This document shows, in pieces, positions 8,307 to 16,947 of a stretch of 64,000 nucleotides of DNA. Location: NCBI GenBank assembly GCA_021325365.1, contig JAJPHF010000079.1, positions 14,152-78,151 of the forward strand, in the 5' to 3' direction. Numbering within the stretch: position 1 is the stretch's first letter; the number at the start of each line of letters is the position of its first letter. The notes beneath the pieces are model-generated. The model saw only the letters and a program-made list of their open reading frames with translations. It ran no database searches and was not told the DNA's origin. This DNA comes from Pseudomonadota bacterium. GTDB taxonomy: Bacteria; Chloroflexota; UBA6077; JAJPHF01. The position numbers and the translations under genes were made by a program.

Positions 8307-10058
8307 CTAGCGGCGCGGCGCGGGGGGCGCGGCCTGGGCGGCGCGGAGGATGCCGCGCAGCACGTCCGAGCGGCTGACGATGCCGACGAGCCGGTCGCCG
8401 GCGAGCACCGGGACGCGGCGCAGGCGCTGGTTCACGAACAGCCGTGACACCTCGTCCACGTCGGTGTCCTCGGCCACGCTGGTGACGTCGCGCGTCATGA
8501 TGTCGGCGGCCGTGGCGCCCGCGCGGCTGATCACGTCGAGCTCGCTGATCATGCCCAGCACGCGCCCCGCGTCGTCCACCACCGGCACCCCGGCCAGGTG
8601 CCGCGCGTCCAGCAGGGTCGCCACCTCCTGCACCGGCATCGTCGGCGGCACGGTGACCACGTCGCGGGTCATCACGTCGCGCACGCGCAGGGGCGCGGCG
8701 AGCTGCGTCCACGTGGGGAGGTCGCTGCCCGCCGCCGGGCCGTCGGCGCTGGCGGCCGCGACGGCGCGCGGGGGCGGCGCGGGCGCCGCCAGCGGGGGCT
8801 CCTCCTTCGTGATCAGGCGCACGCCGCGGTCGTAGGTGAGGTACGACCGCGCCCACTGGACCAGCACGAGCAGGCGCTTCTCGAAGCCGATCAAGTAGAG
8901 GATGTGGACGAACAGCCAGACGAGCCAGGCGGTATGCCCGGTCAGGTGCCGGCCCTCGATGTCGGCGACGGCGGCGCCGCGCCCGATCGTCGCCAGGTTG
9001 CCGCGGTCGACGTAGTGGAACGGCTTGCGCGGCTTGCCCGCGAGCGTGCGCCGAATGTTCGCGGCCGCCGCCTGGCCTTCCTGGATGGCGACCTGGGCAA
9101 CGCCGGGCAGGGGCTTGTCGCCCTGGTGGGTGAAGGCGGCGAGGTCGCCAATCACATAGACCTCGGGATGGCCGGGCACCGTCAGGTCCGGCTCCACCAG
9201 CACGCGCCCGCTGCGGTCCAGCGGCACGTTCAGGCTGCGGCCGAGCGGCGAGGCGGCGACGCCCGCAGCCCAGAGCGCGGTCCGCGTGGGGATCTTCTCG
9301 TCGCCGACGTACACCGCGTCGGGGGTGATGTTGGTCACGATGGCGCCCGTTCGCACCTCCACGCCCAGGCTGCGCAGCGCGCGCTCGGCGCTGGCGGAGA
9401 GGTCCTCGGGGAAGGCGGCCAGGATGCGCGGCAAGCCCTCGAGCAGGATGACGCGGGCGCGGGACGGGTCGATGCTGCGGAACTCGCCCACGACGGTGTG
9501 CCGCGCGATCTCGGCGATGGCGCCCGCCATCTCGACGCCGGTGGGGCCGCCGCCCACGATCACGAACGTGAGCAGCGCCTGGCGCACCTGGGGGTCGGTG
9601 GCGCGCTCGGCCTCCTCGAAGGCCGAGAGGATGCGCCGCCGGATCTCCAGCGCGTCGTCGAGCGACTTCAGGCCGGGCGCGAGGGGCGCCCACTCGTCGT
9701 GGCCGAAGTACGAGTGGCGCGCGCCGGCGGCGAGGATCAGGTAGTCGTAGTCGAGCGCGCCGTCCGCGAGCTGCACGCGCCGCCGCGCTAGATCGATGCC
9801 CGTGGCCCGCGCCTGGAGCACGCGGACGTTGCGGTGCCGCCGCAGGAGCATACGGATGGGCTGGGCGATGTTGCCGGGCGACAGCGCGGCCGTGGCGACC
9901 TGGTAGAGCAGGGGCTGGAACAGATGGTAGTTCCGCTGGTCCACGAGGGTGATCTGGACCGGCGCGGAGGCGAGCGCGCGGGCGGCATACAACCCGCCGA
10001 ACCCGCCGCCGACGATCACGACCCGGGGCGCGCCTGCCTGCCGGCCGTCGCTCGCCAT
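8307..10058 (-). CDS. type II NADH dehydrogenase-like flavoprotein fused to a CBS pair
   Basis: 583 residues. The N-terminal two-thirds is a type II NADH:quinone oxidoreductase: FAD-binding VVIVGGGFGGLYAARALA, NAD-binding FVIVGGGPTGVEMAGAIAEI, and the FAD-contact stretch EVYVIGDLAAF. A hydrophobic segment (HTAWLVWLFVHILYLIGFEK) fits the membrane-associating C-terminal part of this family. After an alanine/proline linker comes a CBS-domain pair (VRDVMTRDVVTVPP...AADIMTRDVTSVAED...RLRRVPVLAGDRLVGIVSRS), which usually binds adenine nucleotides. The start at 10058 has GAGGAG nine bases upstream. The fusion suggests nucleotide control of respiratory NADH oxidation, which is an inference. Confidence 0.88.
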   Translation of the reverse strand: MASDGRQAGAPRVVIVGGGFGGLYAARALASAPVQITLVDQRNYHLFQPLLYQVATAALSPGNIAQPIRMLLRRHRNVRVLQARATGIDLARRRVQLADGALDYDYLILAAGARHSYFGHDEWAPLAPGLKSLDDALEIRRRILSAFEEAERATDPQVRQALLTFVIVGGGPTGVEMAGAIAEIARHTVVGEFRSIDPSRARVILLEGLPRILAAFPEDLSASAERALRSLGVEVRTGAIVTNITPDAVYVGDEKIPTRTALWAAGVAASPLGRSLNVPLDRSGRVLVEPDLTVPGHPEVYVIGDLAAFTHQGDKPLPGVAQVAIQEGQAAAANIRRTLAGKPRKPFHYVDRGNLATIGRGAAVADIEGRHLTGHTAWLVWLFVHILYLIGFEKRLLVLVQWARSYLTYDRGVRLITKEEPPLAAPAPPPRAVAAASADGPAAGSDLPTWTQLAAPLRVRDVMTRDVVTVPPTMPVQEVATLLDARHLAGVPVVDDAGRVLGMISELDVISRAGATAADIMTRDVTSVAEDTDVDEVSRLFVNQRLRRVPVLAGDRLVGIVSRSDVLRGILRAAQAAPPAPRR

Positions 10059-10167
10059 CGCTCGCGGCTCCTCACACCGAAAGTCTCCCATAGTGTGACG
10101 ATTCCGCGCCCGCGCTCACAAGGCCCACCGCCCCTTCCCCCAACGTCGGGGGCAAGGAGGCGGCGCC

Positions 10168-11196
10168 TCAGCCGCGCGCCTCGCCCCCCTGTTGGGCCAG
10201 CCAGAGCGAGGCCGCCTCCTGCTGCTCGACCTCGAGCTGGCCCAGGAAGTCGAAGATGCCGCCGATCGAGCCGGAGTGGATCGCCAGCAGCCGCGCCCCG
10301 CGCTCGCCATCGGCGTTGAAGTGCTGGTGCGTGCTGTTGATGTGGACGATGTTCAGGTCGCCCGTCTCCCAGTCATAGCGTACGTTGTCGACGATCGAGT
10401 AGCCCCGCCCCTCCAGACAGTACAGCGCCGCCTCGTTGAAGTGGCGGTGCTTGCCCGAGCGCGCGCCGGCCGGCAGGTCCTGCACGAACATGCGGATCAG
10501 GCGCGTGGCCGTGCCCAGCGCGGGATCGCCGCTGTAGTATTTGATCCGCCCCTGGCGGCACATCTGCCAGGCCTGCATCCGCCCCGGCACGAGCACCTTG
10601 TCGGCGCGGCGGCGGGTGGCCTCGGCGGCGGCGGCCTGCTGCATCGCGTCGTACTGCGTGCTGCCCCGCGGGCCGGGCGCCGCCGGCACCGCCAGAGGGG
10701 CGGGCGCGGGATCGTCGTCCGGCAGCTCCTCCACGCCGCCCAGGCCCATCAGCTCGGCCACCGGCTGCATGGAGCCCCAGATCACCTCGGCGGGCGCCTC
10801 GGGATCGGCGTTGACGTGCTGGTGGACCGCGCCGGGCACCAGGCACAGCACGTCCTCGGCCTCCCAATCGTAGCGCACGCCGTCGATGACGCTGTAGCCG
10901 CGCCCCGCCAGGACGTAGCCCTGCGCCTCCCACAGGAAGCGCGTGCGCTTCGAGCGCCCGCCGGGCGGCAGCTGCGTGATGTAGTGGCTCATCGTGCGCA
11001 TGGCGGTGTGCAGCCGCGGCCCGGTCAGCCACTTCACGCGGCCCCAGGGCGTCGCCTCCCAGCGGCGCTCGCGGCCGCGCACGATCTGCTCCCACGTCTT
11101 CTGCGCCTCGAGGATCGCCTGCTGGCGGGCCACGATGCGGTCGTAGATGTTCAGCGCGGCTTCCGGCTCGCGCTCGCGCAGCCGCTCGCGTTCCAT
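10168..11196 (-). CDS. bicupin with one degenerate metal site
   Basis: 342 residues with two clearly duplicated cupin domains. The second has GARSGKHRHFNEAALYCLEG and later THQHFNAD, so its metal ligands are intact. The first has the aligned stretch GGRSKRTRFLWEAQGYVLAG, where R-T-R replaces the H-x-H pair, although the later VHQHVNAD remains; this barrel probably binds no metal or binds differently. The gene begins at ATG 11196 behind GAGGGGCGAG and lies 51 bases after the end of a solute-binding lipoprotein gene on the same strand, so the two are probably cotranscribed. Related to gentisate-dioxygenase-like cupins; substrate unknown. Confidence 0.82.
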   Translation of the reverse strand: MERERLREREPEAALNIYDRIVARQQAILEAQKTWEQIVRGRERRWEATPWGRVKWLTGPRLHTAMRTMSHYITQLPPGGRSKRTRFLWEAQGYVLAGRGYSVIDGVRYDWEAEDVLCLVPGAVHQHVNADPEAPAEVIWGSMQPVAELMGLGGVEELPDDDPAPAPLAVPAAPGPRGSTQYDAMQQAAAAEATRRRADKVLVPGRMQAWQMCRQGRIKYYSGDPALGTATRLIRMFVQDLPAGARSGKHRHFNEAALYCLEGRGYSIVDNVRYDWETGDLNIVHINSTHQHFNADGERGARLLAIHSGSIGGIFDFLGQLEVEQQEAASLWLAQQGGEARG

Positions 11197-11247
11197 GTCA
11201 CTCGCCCCTCGTCCCAGAGTCTGGCGCCATGCCTCGCGGCCCAGCGC

Positions 11248-12375
11248 TTATGGCGTCATGCCGATGGTCTGCAGGAAACCGGACGCCTCGACCTCGCGCA
11301 GGTAGCGGGACTCGATGAAGTCCGTGGGCTGGCGGCCGGCGAAGCGCGGGTCGTCGGCCGCCAGGTCGGCGAGCAGGCGGGCGACGCCCTCCTCGCTGAC
11401 GTAGGGCACGGGCGGGCAGCAGCGGAGGTATTCGGCGTAGGCTTGTTCGAGGATGTCGGGATCGTCGATCTGCAGGTACTGGCGGTACACGTCGAGCGCC
11501 CACGGCTTGTCGGTGCGGAAGCGATGGATGCCCTGCACGAACGCCCGCGCGAAGCGGCGCACCGCCTCCTCGTTCGCGGCGACCCAGGGGCGGAGCGCCC
11601 CGACGACGACTGTCGGGTACTCGATGCCCGCCGCGCCCAGGTTCACCATCTCCTGGTAGCCGGCCCGCTGGGCCATGACGGTATGCGGGAGCGACAGCAT
11701 GCCGGCGTCGATCTGGTCGCTGGTGAGGGCCGCCAGGATGGCCGAGTTCTCGCCGAACTGCCGCAATGCCACGTCGCGGTCGGGCTGGAGGCCCACCTGG
11801 TCCAGCGCCAGCACGGCGGCCGTGTAGGTGGCGCCGGCCAGTCGGGTGATGCCCATGATCTTGCCGCGCAGGACCTGCGGGTCCGTGATGCGCGGGTTGA
11901 CGATCATCGAGTGGAGCGGGCGGTTGCTGCCGGCGAAGAGCAGCGCCACGTCGGCGCCGTTGACCGTCGCCTGGATACTGGAGCTGGGGTCGAGGCCGGC
12001 GATCTGGACCTGCCCCGCGATCATCGCTTGCAGGCTGGGTGAGGTGCTGGTGATGTTCGTCAGCTCGACGTCGAGGCCCTGCTCGCGGAAGTAGCCGCCC
12101 TCGTAGGCGAGCCACATGCCGGAGTGGCCGGTGCCGCGGGCGGCGTAGTTGGCGACCAAGTGAATGGGCGGCCCGGCCGTGGGCGGGGCGCTGGCCGCGG
12201 GCGCGCTCGCCGTGGCGCCGGAGGGCGCGGCCGGCTGCCTCGCCGGCGCGCTGCCGCTCGGCGCGGGCGCGGCGGGGCCGCACCCGGCGAGGGCCACTGC
12301 CAGGCCGAGGCCGAGCAGCGCCGCGCGCCCGGCGCGGAGAGTATAAGTGAGACGCGAGGGGCCGTGAGACGCCAT
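11248..12375 (-). CDS. NMT1/SsuA-type solute-binding lipoprotein
   Basis: 375 residues with a lipoprotein signal (ALAGC, Cys32), an alanine/proline/serine linker and a type-2 periplasmic-binding fold: GGYFREQGLDVELTNI near the start, LRGKIMGITRLAGATY in the middle. Family members bind small amphipathic or heteroatom-containing substrates (thiamine precursors, sulfonates, nitrate) for an ABC importer. No permease or ATPase gene is nearby. It is the first gene of a likely operon with the downstream bicupin. GGAAGGGTG precedes the ATG. Confidence 0.88.
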   Translation of the reverse strand: MASHGPSRLTYTLRAGRAALLGLGLAVALAGCGPAAPAPSGSAPARQPAAPSGATASAPAASAPPTAGPPIHLVANYAARGTGHSGMWLAYEGGYFREQGLDVELTNITSTSPSLQAMIAGQVQIAGLDPSSSIQATVNGADVALLFAGSNRPLHSMIVNPRITDPQVLRGKIMGITRLAGATYTAAVLALDQVGLQPDRDVALRQFGENSAILAALTSDQIDAGMLSLPHTVMAQRAGYQEMVNLGAAGIEYPTVVVGALRPWVAANEEAVRRFARAFVQGIHRFRTDKPWALDVYRQYLQIDDPDILEQAYAEYLRCCPPVPYVSEEGVARLLADLAADDPRFAGRQPTDFIESRYLREVEASGFLQTIGMTP

Positions 12376-12516
12376 GCGCGATCACCCTTCCATCGCCAGT
12401 CGCTGCCCGGCCCCGCCGAACCGGCGGGCGGGCGACGATAGAAAGGGTACTACATCACGGACAGTCGTAGCGGCGACCGCCCCGGTGGCGGGCACCCGGC
12501 GGAACGACGAGGCGAG

Positions 12517-13002
12517 TCATTCTTGAGCAAGCGCCAACAAGGTACGATACGCCCCAGCGCCGAGCCAGAGGCCCGCTGTGCGCAGCTCATCCAGGACGGG
12601 ACGAACCCGGACAATCAGCCCCGTAGTCTTTGCCTCGACGAGTACACCGGCACTACCGAGAACCCGGAGGCCACGGGCGCGCGCTATGTGGCGACCGGCC
12701 GAATCGTCCATGAGCACTGGAATGCCGCCGCCTAGCTCCAGGGCCAAGCCAATCGCCTCAGCCTCGCCGAGACCGAGGGTAGCTAGTAGAGGCGAGATCA
12801 ACCGCGAGTTGACTAGCGGTCGCCGGCTGATCCAGGCTGTACCTGGCACTTCCGGGGCTCCTGGCCGGCCGCCCCCTCCGGTCACCACCTCTGCATAGAC
12901 CGCGGCAGGCACGACCACTTCGTCGAATATCGCGTGGAGGAGGTCGAGGCGTCGGATCGCGGAGTAGAGAATCAGCGGGCTGCTGTCGCTGACGACCGCC
13001 AC
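12517..13002 (-). CDS. DUF3368 PIN-like toxin
   Basis: 161 residues of the DUF3368 branch of PIN-domain nucleases: VVSDSSPLILYSAI at the N-terminus (acidic metal ligand), LGLGEAEAIGLALELG in the middle and VLMDDSAGRHIARARGL near the C-terminal acidic site. PIN toxins cut RNA using Mg2+. The start lies 4 bases after the stop of the UPF0175 gene, the usual antitoxin-toxin arrangement. All acidic positions expected of the family appear to be present. Confidence 0.88.
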   Translation of the reverse strand: MAVVSDSSPLILYSAIRRLDLLHAIFDEVVVPAAVYAEVVTGGGGRPGAPEVPGTAWISRRPLVNSRLISPLLATLGLGEAEAIGLALELGGGIPVLMDDSAGRHIARARGLRVLGSAGVLVEAKTTGLIVRVRPVLDELRTAGLWLGAGAYRTLLALAQE

Positions 13003-13006
13003 CGTG

Positions 13007-13282
13007 TTAGGCGCCGTGAACGTGACGGCGGAGGTCCTCGATCTCCTGACGCATCTCGTCCGCGGTTGCCGGCCCTGAGGGAATCTGATGTCGGGCCATC
13101 AGATCGAGGATTTCCCAACGACTAACGTTCAGGAGCTGCGCCGCCTTCCCCTGGCCGATACTGCCTTCACGGAGCAACTCTAGGATGAGAGATTCTCTAG
13201 CCTTGGCCACGGCGTTCTCGGGAGACCCGAGCAGCAGGACCAGCTCTTCGGGCAGCTCTATGAGCATCGTCAATGTTGTCAC
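13007..13282 (-). CDS. UPF0175 antitoxin
   Basis: About 91 residues: LIELPEELVLLLGSPENAVA at the N-terminus, ILELLREGSIGQGKAAQLLN and a helix-turn-helix-like VSRWEILDLMARHQIP. This matches UPF0175, the usual partner of DUF3368 toxins; it should neutralise the toxin and may autoregulate the pair. The GTG at 13282 is chosen because GGGGAG lies five bases upstream; a longer frame starting at 13342 has no visible ribosome site. Confidence 0.82.
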   Translation of the reverse strand: MTTLTMLIELPEELVLLLGSPENAVAKARESLILELLREGSIGQGKAAQLLNVSRWEILDLMARHQIPSGPATADEMRQEIEDLRRHVHGA

Positions 13283-13414
13283 GCCATCTCCCCGCAATTC
13301 CATTCCCACTATTTCATTATTCCGGATGACGCACTGACTCACCAGGGCGAGTCGCGGATGCCGCGGTCATGACACCGAGCGGGACGACGAGGGGCGCGGT
13401 CCGGGCGAAGTGGG

Positions 13415-13525
13415 CGGAGCCGACGAGGATTGCTGAGACGGCAACCGGCGGCGAACCGCCGGCCCCCGGTTCTCAGGCCGGGGAAGCATCAGGTGAAGAT
13501 GTAGTCTCAGCAGCATTCGGCTCCG
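13415..13525. ncRNA. tandem structured element, unit 1
   Basis: Read on the plus strand: outer stem GGAGCCGA (13416-13423) with TCGGCTCC (13517-13524), internal loop CGAGGATT, inner stem GCTGAGAC with GTCTCAGC, and AGCAT on the return side. TGTA precedes the returning inner strand. A long GC-rich extension (13440-13500) forms a further hairpin. Two more units follow. Orientation is not known; on the minus strand they would lie in the leader of the UPF0175/DUF3368 operon. Not a family I recognise. Confidence 0.6.
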
Positions 13526-13545
13526 ACCTAGAGTCGCACGTCAAG

Positions 13546-13610
13546 CGGGCTGACGAGGGTGGCCGAGACGGAAACAGTTAACAGCTGTAGTCTCGGCCGC
13601 ATTCAGCCCG
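13546..13610. ncRNA. tandem structured element, unit 2
   Basis: Outer stem CGGGCTGA with TCAGCCCG, internal loop CGAGGGTG / CGCAT, inner stem GCCGAGAC with GTCTCGGC, and a short 20-nt cap ending in TGTA. This is the most compact unit at 65 nt. All stem differences from unit 1 are compensated on the other strand. Confidence 0.6.
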
Positions 13611-13625
13611 AATGTACTTTAGCAG

Positions 13626-13736
13626 CGCGGCGACGAGGGGCGCAGAAACACTTCCGGGCGCGTAACGGGAACGGGCCTCGCGGCCCGCTCCCGCCGCCAC
13701 ACCGGTCCAAATGTAGTTCCTGCTGCATTCGCCGCG
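13626..13736. ncRNA. tandem structured element, unit 3
   Basis: Outer stem CGCGGCGA with TCGCCGCG, internal loop CGAGGGGC / TGCAT, inner stem GCAGAAAC with GTTCCTGC (one A-C mismatch), TGTA before the returning strand, and an inserted hairpin around 13667-13692. Invariant parts across the units are GACGAGG, TGTAG and GCATTC. Confidence 0.6.
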
Positions 13737-13773
13737 AGCAGATTATACCCTTGTCGCGGGGCTGGGGGTTAGG

Positions 13774-14532
13774 TCATAGCGCGACCCCTTCGATGACGCC
13801 CACCCAGTGGTCGGCCGCCAGGCCGCCCTGGGCGAACGCCGCCAGCACGTCGAACACCGCGTCCGAGAAGCCGCCGACGTTCAGCACGTCCGCGCGCTCG
13901 GGAGCCTGAACGGTGCCATAGGGCGTCAGATCGATGCAGGCCAGCTTCGCCTGCGGGCACCGCGCCCGCAGCGCCTCCCACTCGCGCATGGTCTCGGTCG
14001 GCCGCGCCCACGGAGTCCGGGGCCGCGACTGGCTGTCGATCCACGATTCGAAGTCCGACACGAAGACGACCAGGTCCGCGTGCCGACGCTCGGCGTTCAG
14101 CCACGCTAGCGGCAGGGAGCAGTTCGTCCCCCCGTTCGGCAGACCCGCCAGCCGTTCCGCGTTCGTGAACACGCTGTCCCGCGGGTCCAGGGCCACCGTG
14201 TGTAGCCGATCGTTGAACGGCAAGACCGTCGCGCGCGGGTTACGGCGCAACAGGACCGACGCGATGAGCGCGCCGACGTCACGGCAGCGCACCTTACTGG
14301 TGGCGCCCGGGCGATACCCGGTTACGGGCGACTCCATGGAGCCCGACACGTCCAAACAGACGTACACCTGGCCCTCGATCGCCGGGACGTTGGCGCTGGC
14401 GACCTCCATCGCCGCCTCCAGCGCCTCCCGCACGACCGCCGGTACGGTGTTGCCGGCCCGCGCGTGCGCCATCATGAGCTGGTACGGGAAGGCCCGCGCC
14501 CGCTGGATGGCCGCCGGGTCGCGCAGGTCAGT
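13774..14532 (-). pseudogene. TROVE/Ro60-like protein, C-terminal fragment (VWA domain)
   Basis: Encodes the second half of a Ro60-like protein: RDPAAIQRARAFPYQLMMAH, then a von Willebrand A domain with the MIDAS motif VCLDVSGSMESP, GGTNCSLPLAWL and VFVSDFESW. Ro60 proteins are ring-shaped and bind Y RNAs and misfolded RNAs; the VWA half closes the ring. The reading frame is open only to about 14560, and homology ends near 14526-14532. The matching N-terminal half is at 19690-20434 on the same strand, about 5.2 kb away, with a recombinase island between them. The two halves add up to about one full-length protein. Confidence 0.85.
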
Positions 14533-14628
14533 GGTCCGTGGTGCGCCGATGTCGGCGCCGGTCTACAGTCAGCTTTTGGAGCAGTGGCTCGCGGCGCCGC
14601 CGGCACCGCTGAGCGAGCGGAGCCAACG

Positions 14629-15144
14629 GTGCGAGGCGCCCTACCGTGTCCGACCTGCGGCCAGATAGACCTCGTCCAGCGGGTTACCGCCGTGCTGGGT
14701 GAGGGCATCTCGGACAGCCGCCTCTCGGGACCCAGCGTGGGGTTGGGGAAGGTTCTCGGGAAGGGCGGACGCTTCGTCCTCTCGGGGCAATACACCTGGC
14801 TACGCGGCGAGGTCTGCACCCGTCTCGCCGGCCATCTTGCGGCGGCGATGCCCAAGAGCCACTGGATGTGGGGCATCGGCCTGGCGATATTTGGCGTCCT
14901 GTGCCTCGTGAACCTGTTTCCGCCTACATCCTCGTCCGGCGCGTCTTGGATGGAGTGGCTCATCTTGGGGCTCGGCCCCCTGGGGTTCGGGGTTTCCCTC
15001 ATCGAGCAGAGCCGACGTGCGGATCGCGCGGCGCGAAACCTAGTCCACCTGTACTACTGCCATCGGTGCGACGGCGTGTTCGTGCCGGGTCGGTCGGGCC
15101 TCGTGCCCGTGGGCGCGGTCGGCGACCTCCTCAACCTTCTCTGA
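14629..15144 (+). CDS. zinc-ribbon membrane protein
   Basis: 171 residues. An N-terminal zinc finger half (LPCPTCGQIDLVQRV), a hydrophobic helix (WGIGLAIFGVLCLVNLF), a second one (WLILGLGPLGFGVSLIE), then a C-terminal CxxC (YYCHRCDGVFVPG) that can complete the metal site. The GTG start at 14629 has GGAG six bases upstream and places the zinc finger at the N-terminus. It is the left-most gene of the island and converges on the HEPN-motif gene. Function unknown; similar small zinc-ribbon membrane proteins are common hypothetical genes in this phylum. Confidence 0.7.
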   Translation: MRGALPCPTCGQIDLVQRVTAVLGEGISDSRLSGPSVGLGKVLGKGGRFVLSGQYTWLRGEVCTRLAGHLAAAMPKSHWMWGIGLAIFGVLCLVNLFPPTSSSGASWMEWLILGLGPLGFGVSLIEQSRRADRAARNLVHLYYCHRCDGVFVPGRSGLVPVGAVGDLLNLL

Positions 15145-15255
15145 ACCCGCAAACGCTCGTGCGCGGCGAGATGCCGAGAAACCGCGCCGAGCGCTCGCCA
15201 GGCCTCCGCCCAAGTTGTTGCGGTACTGGCCTGGCGCGGATCACGAACCCCGTCC

Positions 15256-16947
15256 TCACGCGATCCTGCGCCGACTCGGATACAGCCAGCGGTGTCGCTT
15301 CGCGATCCTCCACGTGTACGCCAGCGAGTTGATAATGGCCGTGAGCATCTCACCTGTGCGGCTGCCGTAGAACTCGTCGTCGGCCGGGCACGTGTGCGCC
15401 GTGAGGTTACGAGCTAGGCACGCGACTAGGTAGTTGCGCGCGATAAAGGTGTTGGCGGACTGCGTGTACTTCGGATCGTTGAGCAGCACGGTGAGCTTGG
15501 AGTATGCATCACTTTCGGAGTTGAAGCCTACCATGTCGCCACCGTTCCGCTTCGCCTCGTCCTCGAAGAACTGCTGCCACGGCTCCGAGTCCATCACACC
15601 ATTGATGACGCCTACCAGGCCGGTACGCGGCTTCGCCCAAGCCGGCTTCCGCTTGGCTCCCACGTGCCTCAGCAAATCCTCTAGCCCCGTGGCGATGTTC
15701 TTCACCAGCGTGTACTTGTCCTCTCTCGACCAGCCAGTGAACGCACCATGGCCGCGATCTACGGCGCCCATCTTCGATAGCGTGGCAGGCACGATGTCGA
15801 GATGATTCACCCAGCAGTAGGCCAGAAGTTCGTCAGCATCGCGGCGGGCCAATGGTCGTCCTATCTGCAACCCTGTCTGTCCAGCGGTCTCATTGTGCCC
15901 CTTGAAGAACACATCGAGCACGTCTCGTGCCTCATCGGTTACCCGCGCCACCTTGCTTGCATGTCGTATGTCGCGCTTGACCCACCATGGGCGCCCAGCA
16001 CTCACATTCTCTGCGATCTGCTCCAGCGCTTCGCCAGTTATCCAGCGTATGAACTGCAACTGGTGCTGTATATCGCGATCTACCTCGCGAGCAAGCCGCG
16101 CCCGGTCGGCTTCCTCGTAATGATGCCGTAGTCCGCGAAGGAATCGCAGGAAATCATACAGATCATCGCGCCGCAATTGATAACGTTGAGCGATGAGAAG
16201 TGCCAAGTGTGACATTCTGGCGGAGAATCGGCGGCCTTGCGACGCGTTCAGGCGGATTACCTGGTGAACTTCAACTGCTGCGGAGAAGGCACGCGTTGTA
16301 ATTCGATCATGGCCCAGGATGAAGGCGGCCAATGCATCATAATCGGCCGCTCGTCCGCAAAAGGTTCGTAGGTTTTCGTCGCCAGGCCCACGCGGCAGAC
16401 CATGAGTCCTCCGATAGTCCTCGGGAAGCGCCACGAGAAGGCTATGATTGTAGAAGTAGTCCGGGAACTGCTGGAGATGATGCAGTTGGTGGACCTGCCA
16501 GTAGGCATAGTAATGCTCGGCGGCGTTGACGTACAGATCAGAGCCGGGGCGCACCTGCACTCGGTACGACATCCACGGCCTGAAGGAGCCTGGGGCCGGC
16601 CGCTCAAAGTGAGGGCTGCTTTCTGGCGCGCGGTCAAACGGATGGACGAAAGCGTCGAGCGTTCTAGCTGGGTAAGCGTGCAACTGCTCGTAGGCATCGG
16701 CGTCAGGGGGGCGCCTGACGCGCGGCGAGTTGTCGTCAAAGTCCCGGATCATGGCGTGCCTGTATCGGGCGTACTCGGGCGACTGGATCACCCGAGCGCG
16801 TGGCAGCATAACGCCTTCCCGCTCGTAGTGCTCCATTTCATGCTCGCCCACGCGGACCTTCAGCGCATTGCAGTAGTTGATGAACGCATTGAGCGACAGA
16901 TACGGGTTGCCGTACCTAGTCAAAGAGGTGTCAATCACGCCCCGCAT
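15256..16947 (-). CDS. large island protein with C-terminal HEPN-like motif
   Basis: 563 residues, largely helical, with no family I can name. Near the C-terminus ACLARNLTAHTC (RNLTAH at about residues 513-518) fits the R-N-x3-H catalytic signature of HEPN ribonucleases, and the following helix (GEMLTAIINSLAYTWRIA) fits the last helix of that fold. A weaker R-x4-H (LRGLRHHYEEAD) lies mid-protein. HEPN proteins cut RNA in toxin, abortive-infection and CRISPR systems. The ATG at 16947 is preceded by GGAG nine bases upstream; upstream sequence in the same frame does not look coding. Lower GC than the flanks and its place in the island indicate transferred cargo. An anti-phage role is inference. 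Confidence 0.7.
   Translation of the reverse strand: MRGVIDTSLTRYGNPYLSLNAFINYCNALKVRVGEHEMEHYEREGVMLPRARVIQSPEYARYRHAMIRDFDDNSPRVRRPPDADAYEQLHAYPARTLDAFVHPFDRAPESSPHFERPAPGSFRPWMSYRVQVRPGSDLYVNAAEHYYAYWQVHQLHHLQQFPDYFYNHSLLVALPEDYRRTHGLPRGPGDENLRTFCGRAADYDALAAFILGHDRITTRAFSAAVEVHQVIRLNASQGRRFSARMSHLALLIAQRYQLRRDDLYDFLRFLRGLRHHYEEADRARLAREVDRDIQHQLQFIRWITGEALEQIAENVSAGRPWWVKRDIRHASKVARVTDEARDVLDVFFKGHNETAGQTGLQIGRPLARRDADELLAYCWVNHLDIVPATLSKMGAVDRGHGAFTGWSREDKYTLVKNIATGLEDLLRHVGAKRKPAWAKPRTGLVGVINGVMDSEPWQQFFEDEAKRNGGDMVGFNSESDAYSKLTVLLNDPKYTQSANTFIARNYLVACLARNLTAHTCPADDEFYGSRTGEMLTAIINSLAYTWRIAKRHRWLYPSRRRIA

Noticed and set aside
8226..9693. A metallopeptidase of about 790 residues with a long N-terminal extension
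   Set aside because: The upstream part is only an open frame antisense/out of frame to the NADH dehydrogenase gene; the peptidase begins at ATG 8226 with its usual N-terminus.
13540..13615. Hammerhead ribozyme in unit 2 (CTGACGAG followed by GGAAAC)
   Set aside because: The sister units read CCGACGAG and GCGACGAG at the same place, and the bases pair in a stem; the required core (CTGANGA, GAAA, UH at stem junctions) cannot be formed consistently.
14464..14628. N-terminal extension of the zinc-ribbon membrane protein
   Set aside because: This stretch overlaps the TROVE fragment on the other strand and the GTG at 14629 has a proper ribosome site.
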